A DNA stretch of 5,851 nucleotides from an uncultured Clostridia bacterium (GTDB taxonomy: Bacteria > Bacillota > Clostridia > Christensenellales > UBA1242), in assembly GCA_900554955.1 (NCBI GenBank), contig USJH01000060.1, forward strand, positions 1 to 5,851, read 5' to 3'. The notes below the pieces were generated by a model, which saw only the letters and a program-made list of their open reading frames with translations, was not told the origin of the DNA and made no database searches. Below are positions 1 to 5,269 of this stretch, piece after piece (the first letter of the stretch is position 1; every line of letters begins with the position of its first letter). The translations under genes and the position numbers were made by a program.

Positions 1-221
1 TTTGGGTTTGCGGTGCTGCAAGCATTTATAATCTTTTGATGGATTATTGTGAATATGGCTATATCACAAAAGTGCAAAAGATTGTTGAAGCGGACACTTA
101 TATTAATAATGTTGACAAAAAACAAAACTGGAAGGTCGTTTCAAAAGGCGAAAAACAAGAAGAAAACGGGCTTGAATATAGTTTTGATGTTTATAAAAAC
201 GATGATGTTCGAGAACTGTAA
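1..221 (+). CDS. C-terminal end of unrecognised protein (5' partial)
   Basis: The frame is open from base 3 to a TAA at 219-221 and gives 72 visible residues starting WVCGAASIYNLLMDYCEYGY; the gene enters from the left edge, so the ATG at 36 is probably internal. The visible part is hydrophilic apart from the first dozen residues, is rich in Lys, Glu and Asn, and ends DVYKNDDVREL. I see no catalytic motif, membrane segment or repeat and do not recognise a family. It is supported as a real gene end because a strong intrinsic terminator begins about 10 bp after the stop and the next gene has its own promoter after that. Function unknown. Confidence 0.6.
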   Translation, partial: WVCGAASIYNLLMDYCEYGYITKVQKIVEADTYINNVDKKQNWKVVSKGEKQEENGLEYSFDVYKNDDVREL

Positions 222-228
222 TAACAAT

Positions 229-266
229 AAAAAAAGAAACCAAATTTTTGTTGGTTTCTTTTTTTT
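229..266 (+). terminator. intrinsic terminator of the left-edge gene
   Basis: The 8-bp stem GAAACCAA (236-243) / TTGGTTTC (251-258) has a 7-nt loop and is extended by A-run/T-run pairing. A T-tract at 259-266 follows. It lies directly after the stop at 221, ahead of the promoter at 283-311. Confidence 0.9.
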
Positions 267-282
267 CTTTTCGTGTTTTTGT

Positions 283-311
283 TTGCTGAAAAACACATTA
301 TTGTATATAAT
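283..311 (+). promoter_or_regulatory. sigma-A promoter of the guanylate kinase gene
   Basis: The -35 is TTGCTG (283-288), the spacer is 17 bp, and the -10 is a perfect TATAAT (306-311). A start site near 318 would fall on the ribosome binding site AAAGGA (317-322), so the leader would be only about 15 nt. The promoter begins about 16 bp after the upstream T-tract. Confidence 0.75.
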
Positions 312-332
312 ATTAAAAAGGAAAATAGATAA

Positions 333-881
333 ATGAAAAAACATAAAGTAATAATTTTAGTTGGCCCAGGCGGGGTTGGAAAAAGCACAATTTCGCAATA
401 TTTGTGTTCACATTATCCAGATTCTTTTCAAGAAACTGTTTCTTGCACTACAAGACAAATACGAAAAGGTGAAAAAAATGGTGTTCACTATTATTTTTTT
501 AGTGAAAAAGAGTTTGCTGAAAAAATTAAAAATGATGAATTTCTTGAATATAATTTGTTTCCAAATGGCAACATGTATGGCACACTTTACAGTGAAATTA
601 ACAACATTTTAAAAACAAAAAATTGCATCATGGTTATTGATCCGAGCTCGGCAGTAAAACTTAAAGAAAAGCTTGCAGACTATGAAGTTTTAACAATTTT
701 TCTTGATATTGATGATGACAGTTTAATTTCACGATTGAAAGGCCGTGGAGATGATGATGGCTCAATTATGCAAAGAATTTTGATTGCTCATGAAGAGCGA
801 AATTTTAAGGGTAAATGTGACATTTCTCTTATGGCTGAAAATGTAGAGAACACTGCAAAAGCAATTTATGAGATTGTGTAA
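333..881 (+). CDS. gmk: guanylate kinase family protein
   Basis: A 182-residue P-loop kinase of the guanylate kinase fold, expected to phosphorylate GMP to GDP with ATP in the cytoplasm. Visible motifs: Walker A GPGGVGKST (residues 11-19); the GMP-site block S37-C-T-T-R41-x-x-R44-x-G-E47 followed by G50-x-x-Y53-Y-F; FLEY (70-73) and N80-M-Y-G-T84; D103 in the second strand; lid region SRLKGRG (133-139) with R148 and E154. Length is slightly under the usual 185-210. Oddities: one extra residue in the loop between FLEY and YGT, and the usual D-[IV]-Q-G-A block reads D-P-S-S-A. It could therefore be a diverged paralogue instead of the housekeeping enzyme. The ATG at 333 follows AAAGGA by about 10 bp. 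The next gene starts 30 bp after the stop, so they are probably co-transcribed. Confidence 0.85.
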   Translation: MKKHKVIILVGPGGVGKSTISQYLCSHYPDSFQETVSCTTRQIRKGEKNGVHYYFFSEKEFAEKIKNDEFLEYNLFPNGNMYGTLYSEINNILKTKNCIMVIDPSSAVKLKEKLADYEVLTIFLDIDDDSLISRLKGRGDDDGSIMQRILIAHEERNFKGKCDISLMAENVENTAKAIYEIV

Positions 882-911
882 AATGCGTTTAAGATGATTA
901 AGGAGCAAAAA

Positions 912-1961
912 ATGAATAAGAAAGGGAAAATTTTGCTTGCCATTTTTGCAGCACTAATTTTCAGTGCCATGATTGTTGGTGTGATTGCAATTGTGCCTAA
1001 AAATGACAATGATAATGGCTCAAATGTGAAAAAAGAATATACAATTTCCTATTTTACGAATGGTGGGCAAGGTCAAATTCAAAGCATGCATGTAAAGGCA
1101 AAAAAAACTGTTGTTTTAAGCCAAGGAAACGAGTTTTCAAGAACTGGTTATACACTTTCTTCATGGAACACAAAAGCTGACGGAACGGGCACAGTATATT
1201 CGCTTGGGCATAAAATTTCAAAATATACTGCTGGCGACAATTTAAAACTTTATGCAATTTGGAATGCAAATTCATATACAATAAAATATGATGCAAATGG
1301 TGGAACTGGCTCTGCACCAGATCAAACAATTGTTTTTGATTCAAACACAGGAGTAAACAGTGGCGAAAACTTCACAAAAGATGGATATGCTTTTTATTCT
1401 TGGAACACAGAAGCTGATGGCTCGGGTGAAAACATTTACGGAATGAGTCCATATTCTTTTGCAAAAGATGCAACACTTTATGCTGTGTGGAAAAGAGAAA
1501 TTTCATATGACACAAATGGTGGGGAAAATTTTGTTGCATCTCAATATGTTAACGATGGCGAAACATTTCAATTGCTTCCAAAAGAAGCTTGCAGAAAAAC
1601 TGGATATGTGGTTTCAAAGTGGAAAGATAAAGACAATGGAACTCTTTATGATCCAAAGCAAGAAATAACCTATAATCTTGGTGCCCCGCTAAAGCTTATC
1701 GCTGTTTGGGAAGAAGCAACATTTGAAATTAAATATTATGACAAAAACGAAGTTGCTTTTTCGGGTGACGATTCTTTGCTTCCTAAAATTCATCGATATT
1801 TCAGCAATACAATACTTGTTGAACCAACTAAAGAAGGCTATTCTTTTGCTGGGTGGTATAAAAATGCAAATTGTTCTGGCGAAAAAGTTACTGTCTTGAA
1901 TGCGGAAGAATATGATAAAAACATTGTTCTTTATGCACTTTGGACTAAGAATGGAGTTTAA
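912..1961 (+). CDS. membrane-anchored protein with four InlB-type (Listeria-Bacteroides) repeats
   Basis: The start is placed at ATG 912, not the in-frame ATG at 894, because AAGGAG (900-905) lies 6 bp before it and inside the longer reading; the product is then 349 residues. A basic N-end (MNKKGK) leads into one hydrophobic segment (about 7-28). No lipobox or obvious cleavage site follows, so it may be an uncleaved anchor. Four repeats of about 72-79 residues follow, each starting with a strand and NGG-like turn, carrying a GY..x.W core and ending in Y/IA[IVL]W: about 43-117, 122-193, 197-266 and 271-344. In the family these are beta-grasp-like surface repeats (Flg_new/InlB B-repeat). There is no LPXTG or other C-terminal sorting signal; it ends WTKNGV. 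An extracytoplasmic surface protein is likely; its partner is unknown. It is the second gene of the operon with the guanylate kinase. Confidence 0.88.
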   Translation: MNKKGKILLAIFAALIFSAMIVGVIAIVPKNDNDNGSNVKKEYTISYFTNGGQGQIQSMHVKAKKTVVLSQGNEFSRTGYTLSSWNTKADGTGTVYSLGHKISKYTAGDNLKLYAIWNANSYTIKYDANGGTGSAPDQTIVFDSNTGVNSGENFTKDGYAFYSWNTEADGSGENIYGMSPYSFAKDATLYAVWKREISYDTNGGENFVASQYVNDGETFQLLPKEACRKTGYVVSKWKDKDNGTLYDPKQEITYNLGAPLKLIAVWEEATFEIKYYDKNEVAFSGDDSLLPKIHRYFSNTILVEPTKEGYSFAGWYKNANCSGEKVTVLNAEEYDKNIVLYALWTKNGV

Positions 1962-1990
1962 AGTTCATGGCGAAAGCTGTGAACTTTTTT
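1960..1990 (+). terminator. intrinsic terminator with GAAA tetraloop
   Basis: AAAGTTCATGGC (1960-1971) pairs with GCTGTGAACTTT (1976-1987), including two G-U wobbles, around a GAAA loop (1972-1975). T-tract at 1985-1990. It overlaps the TAA of the InlB-repeat gene and closes the two-gene operon. Confidence 0.88.
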
Positions 1991-2087
1991 ATGTCTTAAG
2001 CATTTAAACTGAGTGGATAGAATAATTTATATTAATAATTTTTTTGTTTATATTTTTCCACATAAAGTTGACAAAATTTATATATAA
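1991..2087. other. AT-rich spacer before the ABC-transporter scar
   Basis: Very AT-rich. I see no gene or stable RNA here. The only noteworthy element is a consensus TTGACA at 2068-2073, described with the promoter candidate. Confidence 0.5.
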
Positions 2088-2096
2088 GAATTTAAT
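2068..2096 (+). promoter_or_regulatory. possible promoter reading into the ABC relic
   Basis: A perfect TTGACA (2068-2073), then a 17-bp spacer and TTTAAT (2091-2096). The -10 overlaps what would have been coding sequence of the relic, so it may be fortuitous in such AT-rich DNA. Confidence 0.35.
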
Positions 2097-2311
2097 GTTG
2101 GAAAAGTTGGGGCGAAAGATATTAATCTTACAGTTGAAAATGGTGACATTTTTGTATTTATTGGACATAATGGCGCTTTCAAACTTTTAACAATGCTTTC
2201 TATCGGTGAAATTTTTGCAATTATAATGATTGTTTATGTTTGATTTCTGTTTTGCTCGTTTCTCTTTTGTTCACAAAAGGTGTAAAAATGTTTAGAAATC
2301 TTCAAGAATAA
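2088..2311 (+). pseudogene. fused remnant of an ABC exporter: ATPase N-end joined to permease C-end
   Basis: One frame (2088-2240, stop TGA 2241-2243) reads ...GKVGAKDINLTVENGD, then IFVFIGHNGA. This is the typical N-terminal strand of an ABC ATPase running into Walker A (expected G-x-N-G-A-G-K-T/S), but the motif stops after GHNGA (2163-2177). The frame continues FKLLTMLSIGEIFAIIMIVYV, a hydrophobic helix like the last membrane segment of an ABC-2-type permease. At about 2238-2241 loss of one T shifts the frame; the neighbouring frame (2240-2311) reads LISVLLVSLLF, then TKGVKMFRNLQE and TAA, a plausible permease C-terminus. A stop (TAA 2085-2087) lies just upstream and no start is visible. 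Reading: a deletion fused the start of an ATPase gene to the end of a following permease gene, with a later frameshift. A bidirectional terminator follows immediately. The ATPase part is convincing; the permease part is inference. Confidence 0.7.
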
Positions 2312-2315
2312 AAAT

Positions 2316-2344
2316 AAAAACACCAAAAAGTTTTGGTGTTTTTT
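2316..2344. terminator. bidirectional terminator between ABC relic and coiled-coil gene
   Basis: CACCAAA (2321-2327) pairs with TTTGGTG (2332-2338) around a 4-nt loop, flanked by an A-run (2316-2320) and a T-run (2339-2344). It works on both strands and sits 5 bp after the relic's TAA and 18 bp from the stop of the minus-strand gene. Confidence 0.85.
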
Positions 2345-2361
2345 ATGTTTGTTTTTTAAGT

Positions 2362-2799
2362 TTAAACTTTATCAAACTTGAATCCAAGATTTGTTGCAAC
2401 TTTTTCAAATTTTACGATGTTAAAAATTCCCCATTGTGTGCAAACAACAACTTGATTTCCATCTTTAAGAAGGAAAGGGGATTTCATGAAATATCTTTTT
2501 TCACAATCTTTAATTTCTTTTGCATTTTGAACTGTTTCAACAACATTAAGTGATCCTTGAATAGATTTGTCAAAAACCGTTTTAAGTTCGTTTAAGGTTG
2601 GATTGTTGTCATTAATATATTTTTCAATAATTGCTAAAACAAAACGATTTTTTGGATAGATTTTGTTTTCAAACATAAATCTTGTTTTATCTCTGCCTTC
2701 TTTTTCCGATGTCACGCTTTGAGTTTGAGTTTTCAAAACCAAGCTTTCAAGAAGTTCAATTCGCTTTTTTAATTGTTCAATTTCGTTTTCTATATTCAT
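2362..2799 (-). CDS. hypothetical small protein, N-terminal coiled coil plus conserved-looking C-terminal domain
   Basis: 145 residues. The N-terminus (about 3-24) is a short coiled coil with hydrophobics at heptad spacing (I3, I7, L10, I14, L17, L21), suggesting oligomerisation. A charged linker (about 25-40) leads to a compact domain with N-R-F-V-L-A-I-I-E-K-Y, a LKTVF..SIQGS helix-turn region (about 73-83), RYFMKSP (102-108) and a C-terminal block V-V-V-C-T-Q-W-G-I-F-N-I followed by a final GFKFDKV. The Y-F...DG..VVVC.QWG..NI pattern looks like a recurring hypothetical domain I cannot name; no enzymatic motif is visible. No membrane segment or signal. No good Shine-Dalgarno precedes the ATG, and a weak promoter would start transcription nearly at it, so a leaderless mRNA is possible. 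It diverges from the Nudix gene across a shared regulatory gap. Confidence 0.75.
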   Translation of the reverse strand: MNIENEIEQLKKRIELLESLVLKTQTQSVTSEKEGRDKTRFMFENKIYPKNRFVLAIIEKYINDNNPTLNELKTVFDKSIQGSLNVVETVQNAKEIKDCEKRYFMKSPFLLKDGNQVVVCTQWGIFNIVKFEKVATNLGFKFDKV

Positions 2800-2805
2800 G
2801 ATTTA

Positions 2806-2821
2806 ATGGTAACATAACCAT
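2806..2821. promoter_or_regulatory. small dyad, possible operator
   Basis: ATGGT (2806-2810) and ACCAT (2817-2821) form an inverted repeat with a 6-bp centre over the proposed -10 of the minus-strand gene. An outer TTCATG (2795-2800) / CATGAA (2819-2824) pair overlaps it. Size and position suit a repressor dimer, but the arms are short. Confidence 0.25.
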
Positions 2822-2839
2822 GAATAAAAATCAAGTTAA
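2811..2839 (-). promoter_or_regulatory. weak promoter candidate for the coiled-coil gene
   Basis: Reading the minus strand: TTAACT (2839-2834), a 17-bp spacer, and TATGTT (2816-2811), each matching 4 of 6 consensus bases. The start site would fall within a few bases of the ATG at 2799, which fits the absence of a Shine-Dalgarno sequence. Confidence 0.3.
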
Positions 2840-2919
2840 AACGATAAAAACATAAAAAACTAAAAATATTTTCAAAAAACTAGAAAAAACTATAAAAAAC
2901 TATTTACAACTATAAAAAA
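2838..2919. promoter_or_regulatory. phased A-tract array in the divergent promoter gap
   Basis: Runs of 4-6 A occur at 2838, 2846, 2854, 2862, 2874, 2884, 2894 and 2914. From 2871 on the spacing is exactly 10 bp, as decamers of the form NNNAAAAAAC (2871, 2881, 2891, 2911); the 2901 unit has the Nudix -35 in place of its A-tract, and the unit at 2851 is CATAAAAAAC. A-tracts in helical phase are known to bend DNA. The array lies upstream of both divergent promoters and could act as a curved UP-like element or as a binding site for an AT-specific nucleoid protein. Confidence 0.65.
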
Positions 2920-2931
2920 CTGTGCTATTAT
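2903..2931 (+). promoter_or_regulatory. extended -10 promoter of the Nudix gene
   Basis: TTTACA (2903-2908), a 17-bp spacer, and TGC-TATTAT (2923-2931), an extended -10. The start site near 2938 would lie just before AAAGGAGA (2942-2949), giving a leader of about 19 nt. One phased A-tract (2914-2919) sits inside the spacer. Confidence 0.72.
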
Positions 2932-2956
2932 ATAGTCATGAAAAGGAGATAACAAT

Positions 2957-3379
2957 ATGGAAAGAAAACAAGTTACAACAGTTGCCGGAATCATTGAAAA
3001 CAAAAACGGCGAAATTTTATGCACATTAAGAGATCAGGGAAAATATGACTATGTGTCATTTAAATGGGAGTTCCCTGGTGGAAAGATGGAGCAGGGGGAA
3101 ACAAAACATCAAACTCTTGCACGAGAGCTTCAAGAAGAGCTTGACATTGAAGTTGAAATTGGAGATTTCTTCTATCAAGTTGAACATGACTATCCCGACT
3201 TTCATTTGTCAATGGCAGTTTATGAATGCAAACTTTTAAGCGACCACATGAAAATGAATGTTCACAAAGCATTAAAGTGGGTTAAACCTGAAGACCTTAT
3301 GGAGCTTGATTGGGCTGCAGCAGACAAGCCAGTTGCTGAAAAACTTTACAAAACAAAAGTTGAAGAACAAGAAAGATAG
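2957..3379 (+). CDS. Nudix hydrolase, MutT/NudG-like
   Basis: 140 residues, the usual size of small MutT-type pyrophosphohydrolases, which cleave nucleoside triphosphates (often oxidised or non-canonical ones) to the monophosphate and pyrophosphate. WEFPGGK (37-43), typical of the MutT/NudG branch, leads into a complete Nudix box: G42-x5-E48-x7-R56-E57-L58-x-E60-E61-x-D63-I64. The only departure is Asp in place of the usual Gly at 63; the metal-binding REXXEE acids are intact. A C-terminal H..ALKWV.PEDL..LDWAAADKPV segment matches the branch's usual end. An N-terminal strand (6-14) has no signal or membrane segment, so it is cytoplasmic. Start is set by AAAGGAGA 7 bp upstream of ATG 2957. Substrate (8-oxo-dGTP, CTP analogues or other) cannot be told from sequence. 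Single-gene unit with its own promoter and terminator. Confidence 0.9.
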   Translation: MERKQVTTVAGIIENKNGEILCTLRDQGKYDYVSFKWEFPGGKMEQGETKHQTLARELQEELDIEVEIGDFFYQVEHDYPDFHLSMAVYECKLLSDHMKMNVHKALKWVKPEDLMELDWAAADKPVAEKLYKTKVEEQER

Positions 3380-3384
3380 AAAAT

Positions 3385-3416
3385 AAAAAAGAACCATTTG
3401 CATGGTTCTTTTTTTT
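3385..3416. terminator. bidirectional terminator shared by Nudix and DUF3592-like genes
   Basis: GAACCAT (3391-3397) / ATGGTTC (3402-3408) with loop TTGC, six A's before and eight T's after. It begins 5 bp after the Nudix stop and abuts the stop of the convergent minus-strand gene. An identical hairpin, A-run and T-run recurs at 5774-5805. Confidence 0.92.
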
Positions 3417-3933
3417 AGTTGCTAAAGTTTTCAGCTTCAAATTTCTTTCTGTCAAAAACTGCACGTTCACGATAAACAAGAATTGGAACAAGGTTTGATC
3501 CTTGCAGCTTATCGTAAACTTTTTCGCTTATTTGTTCTTGGCTTTCGTAAAGGTTTCCGTCATCTGAGGTATATTCAAATTTAAGGTTATATATTGTATA
3601 GTGTGACACAAATCCATTTGAATTTGTTTCGGTAACTTCGGTTGCGGATAAATCAATAATACGTCCGTTTTCAGAGTGTCCTTTTTTCACAACTTCAAGC
3701 GATTTTTTGCCGTTAATTACCATTCTAACACCATCAACAATAAAATAAATGCTGGCTGCAAGCATTATTGCTGCAATAAAACACATAAAAACGCCGCCAC
3801 CAACATTTTCTGGGTCCCAAGATTTAATTGCCGATGATAAAACAATTGTGGCAATAATAATTGCAACCGAGGCAACAATAATTCGAATGATTCCACCGGT
3901 AACGGTTCCACGATTAAATTTTTTTCTTTCCAT
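3415..3933 (-). CDS. two-pass membrane protein with DUF3592-like domain
   Basis: 172 residues. Basic N-end MERKKFNRG, then two hydrophobic segments (about 14-36 and 47-71). After a basic stretch comes a soluble beta-rich domain (about 80-165) with G-R-I-I-D-L, a paired-strand YTIYNLKFEYTSDDGN region, and a closing LVPILVYRERAVFD. This architecture (two helices, then GxV-x-strand...Y.G..V.V.Y) resembles DUF3592-type proteins, which have no assigned activity. The Y-x-S.E.IS region is consistent. No enzymatic motif. The start is ATG 3933-3931 with AAGGA (3945-3941) 7 bp upstream. It is a single-gene unit with its own promoter, converging on the Nudix gene. Function unknown; family call moderate. 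Confidence 0.8.
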   Translation of the reverse strand: MERKKFNRGTVTGGIIRIIVASVAIIIATIVLSSAIKSWDPENVGGGVFMCFIAAIMLAASIYFIVDGVRMVINGKKSLEVVKKGHSENGRIIDLSATEVTETNSNGFVSHYTIYNLKFEYTSDDGNLYESQEQISEKVYDKLQGSNLVPILVYRERAVFDRKKFEAENFSN

Positions 3934-3963
3934 TTTTTTGTCCTTGTTTTGTTTGATGGGATA

Positions 3964-3991
3964 ATTATATCAAAATATAAATAAAGTTCAA
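3964..3991 (-). promoter_or_regulatory. promoter of the DUF3592-like gene
   Basis: Minus strand: TTGAAC (3991-3986), a 16-bp spacer, and a perfect TATAAT (3969-3964). About 30 bp separate the -10 from the ATG at 3933, with AAGGA between. Confidence 0.6.
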
Positions 3992-4057
3992 AATGAAATG
4001 AATAATTTTTATTGATTTTATTTGATGTTTTCAAGTTTTATGCTTTAATTTAGTTTA

Positions 4058-4123
4058 TAGGTGTGTGCTTGTCTTCGGTGAGGCGAAGCGACACCGACTT
4101 GTATCAATACAAGCACACGTCTA
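4058..4123 (+). ncRNA. GC-rich structured island, candidate small RNA or switch-like element
   Basis: In otherwise very AT-rich DNA, 4058-4072 pairs with 4109-4123 over 15 bp: GTGTGCTTGT (4063-4072) / ACAAGCACAC (4109-4118) is perfect, and the stem extends outward with two G-U wobbles and three Watson-Crick pairs. Inside, TCGGTG (4075-4080) can pair with CACCGA (4092-4097). Alternatives exclude these: CTTCG (4073-4077) / CGAAG (4084-4088), and CTTGTAT (4098-4104) / ATACAAG (4107-4113), the latter reusing the outer stem's 3' arm. ACAAG thus has two possible partners. The element lies upstream of the lipoprotein promoter, so it is probably not that gene's leader. The wobbles are asymmetric; they suit the plus-strand RNA, but do not prove transcription. 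A DNA hairpin of a small mobile repeat is the main alternative. I do not recognise a known RNA family. Confidence 0.4.
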
Positions 4124-4154
4124 AGTGCCAATTTTTATAAATTGTTTAATTTTA

Positions 4155-4184
4155 TATACACATTACAAACAAATATGATATACT
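4155..4184 (+). promoter_or_regulatory. extended -10 promoter of the lipoprotein gene
   Basis: The extended -10 is TGA-TATACT (4176-4184). A weak -35, TATACA (4155-4160), lies 18 bp upstream. The start site near 4191 falls at the beginning of AAAAGGAGAA (4191-4200), so the leader would be about 15 nt. Confidence 0.6.
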
Positions 4185-4205
4185 TGTGTTAAAAGGAGAA
4201 TAACA

Positions 4206-5045
4206 ATGAATAAAATTTCAAAATTTTTTATCTGCTTATGCCTGTTATTTGCAAGCTGTTTTGCAATGGTGGGTTGTGGTAATAATAATGACCCAGGTGC
4301 AAAAAAAGAATGGACTTCCGTATCCATAAGCAATTCAAATGTGTCTGAATATTTTGAACTTGGTGGGTATTTAGGATACTCTTTCAATAATTGGAACGGC
4401 AACGCAAATTCCCCTTGGGCTGATAACTACTATTACAAAGGTTTGGGAATAACTTATTTAGAAAACAAAGAATACTACACAAATAAAAGTTCTGAAAAGA
4501 ATTTATCATTGGATAATTTCTTTTCTTTCCAAGAAAACTCTTCAAATAATTGTTTGAAGTGGAAAGTAATTATTTTAAAAGCAAAAGAAAATATTCAAAT
4601 AGACACATTAAGATTAAGAAGTTATTTTTCAGATAATGTTGACTCAGCTAAAGCTTATAACTCAAATATAAATTTACAATTTACAATAAAAGAAGAGTCT
4701 CGCAACTCTTCTAGAGATAACCCAATATTAAGTGATGTAGCAACTTATAATATAAAATATGGCGCACCAGACCAAACATTTAAGATGTTTAAAGGCGATG
4801 ACATTGTCCCTGACAATCATTACACTTCTTTATCACTCAACAAAGAATATTCAAATAATGACGAAACTTGGACTAACAGAACAATTTCCATAAAACAGAA
4901 CCAATATTTTTGTATTGAGTTCACAGGAATTGAACAAATAAAACCCACTTTCAGCTCAGAAAGTGATTTTTCAGAAATAGAAAACCAGGCAAATATAAAT
5001 TTTGTTGTAGAAGACATAACTTTATCAATTAAAGTCGAAAGATAG
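4206..5045 (+). CDS. secreted lipoprotein of unknown function
   Basis: 279 residues. A type II signal peptide is clear: basic MNKISK, a hydrophobic stretch (7-22) and a lipobox M-V-G-C24, followed by an Asn-rich linker (GCGNNNDPG). After lipidation of C24 it would be held on the outer face of the membrane. The mature part (about 255 residues) is rich in Asn, Ser and aromatic residues, with W/Y-rich patches near 56-80 (GGYLGYSFNNWNGN, YYYKGLGITY) and alternating-polarity stretches that suggest a beta-rich, possibly carbohydrate- or ligand-binding fold. I do not recognise a family and see no catalytic signature. The start is supported by AAAAGGAGAA 5 bp upstream. No terminator follows the TAG; the next short ORF begins 14 bp later and may be co-transcribed. 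Confidence 0.85.
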   Translation: MNKISKFFICLCLLFASCFAMVGCGNNNDPGAKKEWTSVSISNSNVSEYFELGGYLGYSFNNWNGNANSPWADNYYYKGLGITYLENKEYYTNKSSEKNLSLDNFFSFQENSSNNCLKWKVIILKAKENIQIDTLRLRSYFSDNVDSAKAYNSNINLQFTIKEESRNSSRDNPILSDVATYNIKYGAPDQTFKMFKGDDIVPDNHYTSLSLNKEYSNNDETWTNRTISIKQNQYFCIEFTGIEQIKPTFSSESDFSEIENQANINFVVEDITLSIKVER

Positions 5046-5059
5046 TGGGGGAGCAATAT

Positions 5060-5269
5060 ATGAATGTATCAATGCTAGGGGCTTTATTTGGGATAGACAC
5101 CTGGTTTTATAAATTATTGTATTCTATGATGCAAGGAATTTTAAAACTATGCGATACGGTCTATCAAGTCGTCCTTGTTTTATGTGGAATGAAAAAGAAT
5201 ACAGAGTCAGAGGACGGTCTTTTAGAATCAGAAGTGTTTATGGAATATAGAAGTGTTTATGGAATATAG
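5060..5269 (+). pseudogene. short membrane ORF, probable N-terminal fragment of a larger membrane protein
   Basis: A GGGGGAG (5047-5053) 6 bp before ATG 5060 supports this start over the GTG at 5045; the product is 69 residues. It begins MNVSMLGALFGIDTWFYKLL and continues with a hydrophobic region (about 20-47) ending VLVLCGMKK, then a hydrophilic tail that terminates inside the 19-bp duplication. The F-G-I-D-T-W-F-Y-K-L-L...GILKLCD opening resembles, from memory only, the start of polytopic VirB6/TrbL-like conjugation proteins of Bacillota. If so, it is truncated to about the first helix pair. With one copy of the 19-bp duplication removed, this frame runs without a stop into the GNAT fragment. 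It could also be a genuine small membrane protein. Confidence 0.45.
5231..5268 (+). repeat. 19-bp perfect tandem duplication
   Basis: The unit GAAGTGTTTATGGAATATA occurs at 5231-5249 and again at 5250-5268 with no mismatch. Because 19 is not a multiple of 3, the duplication ends the upstream 69-residue frame with TAG at 5267-5269 and moves the GNAT start into another frame. The lack of divergence points to a recent slippage or template-switch event. Confidence 0.97.

Noticed and set aside
36..221. Complete small gene starting at ATG 36
   Set aside because: The same frame is open to the left edge and no ribosome binding site precedes this ATG, so it is better read as the end of a longer gene.
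141..388. Minus-strand ORFs rich in Phe and Lys
   Set aside because: They read through the A/T-rich terminator and the promoter on the opposite strand, giving low-complexity products with no start signals.
894..911. Alternative start of the InlB-repeat gene at ATG 894
   Set aside because: It lacks a ribosome binding site, whereas AAGGAG at 900-905 is ideally placed for the in-frame ATG at 912.
2241..2243. TGA read as a sense codon (alternative genetic code)
   Set aside because: The frame beyond this TGA is not coding; the neighbouring frame is, so a one-base frameshift explains the stop better.
2851..2920. CRISPR array or iteron origin in the decamer repeats
   Set aside because: The units are 10 bp and contiguous without unique spacers; no cas or replication gene is near. 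A-tract phasing explains the pattern.
4058..4123. Integron attC site, tracrRNA or known riboswitch
   Set aside because: No R/R'' core pair (GTTRRRY), no CRISPR or Cas9 context, and no match I can recall to a riboswitch core; the element also lies upstream of the neighbouring promoter.
5045..5059. GTG 5045 as the start of the short membrane ORF
   Set aside because: It overlaps the lipoprotein stop and has no ribosome binding site; GGGGGAG suits ATG 5060.
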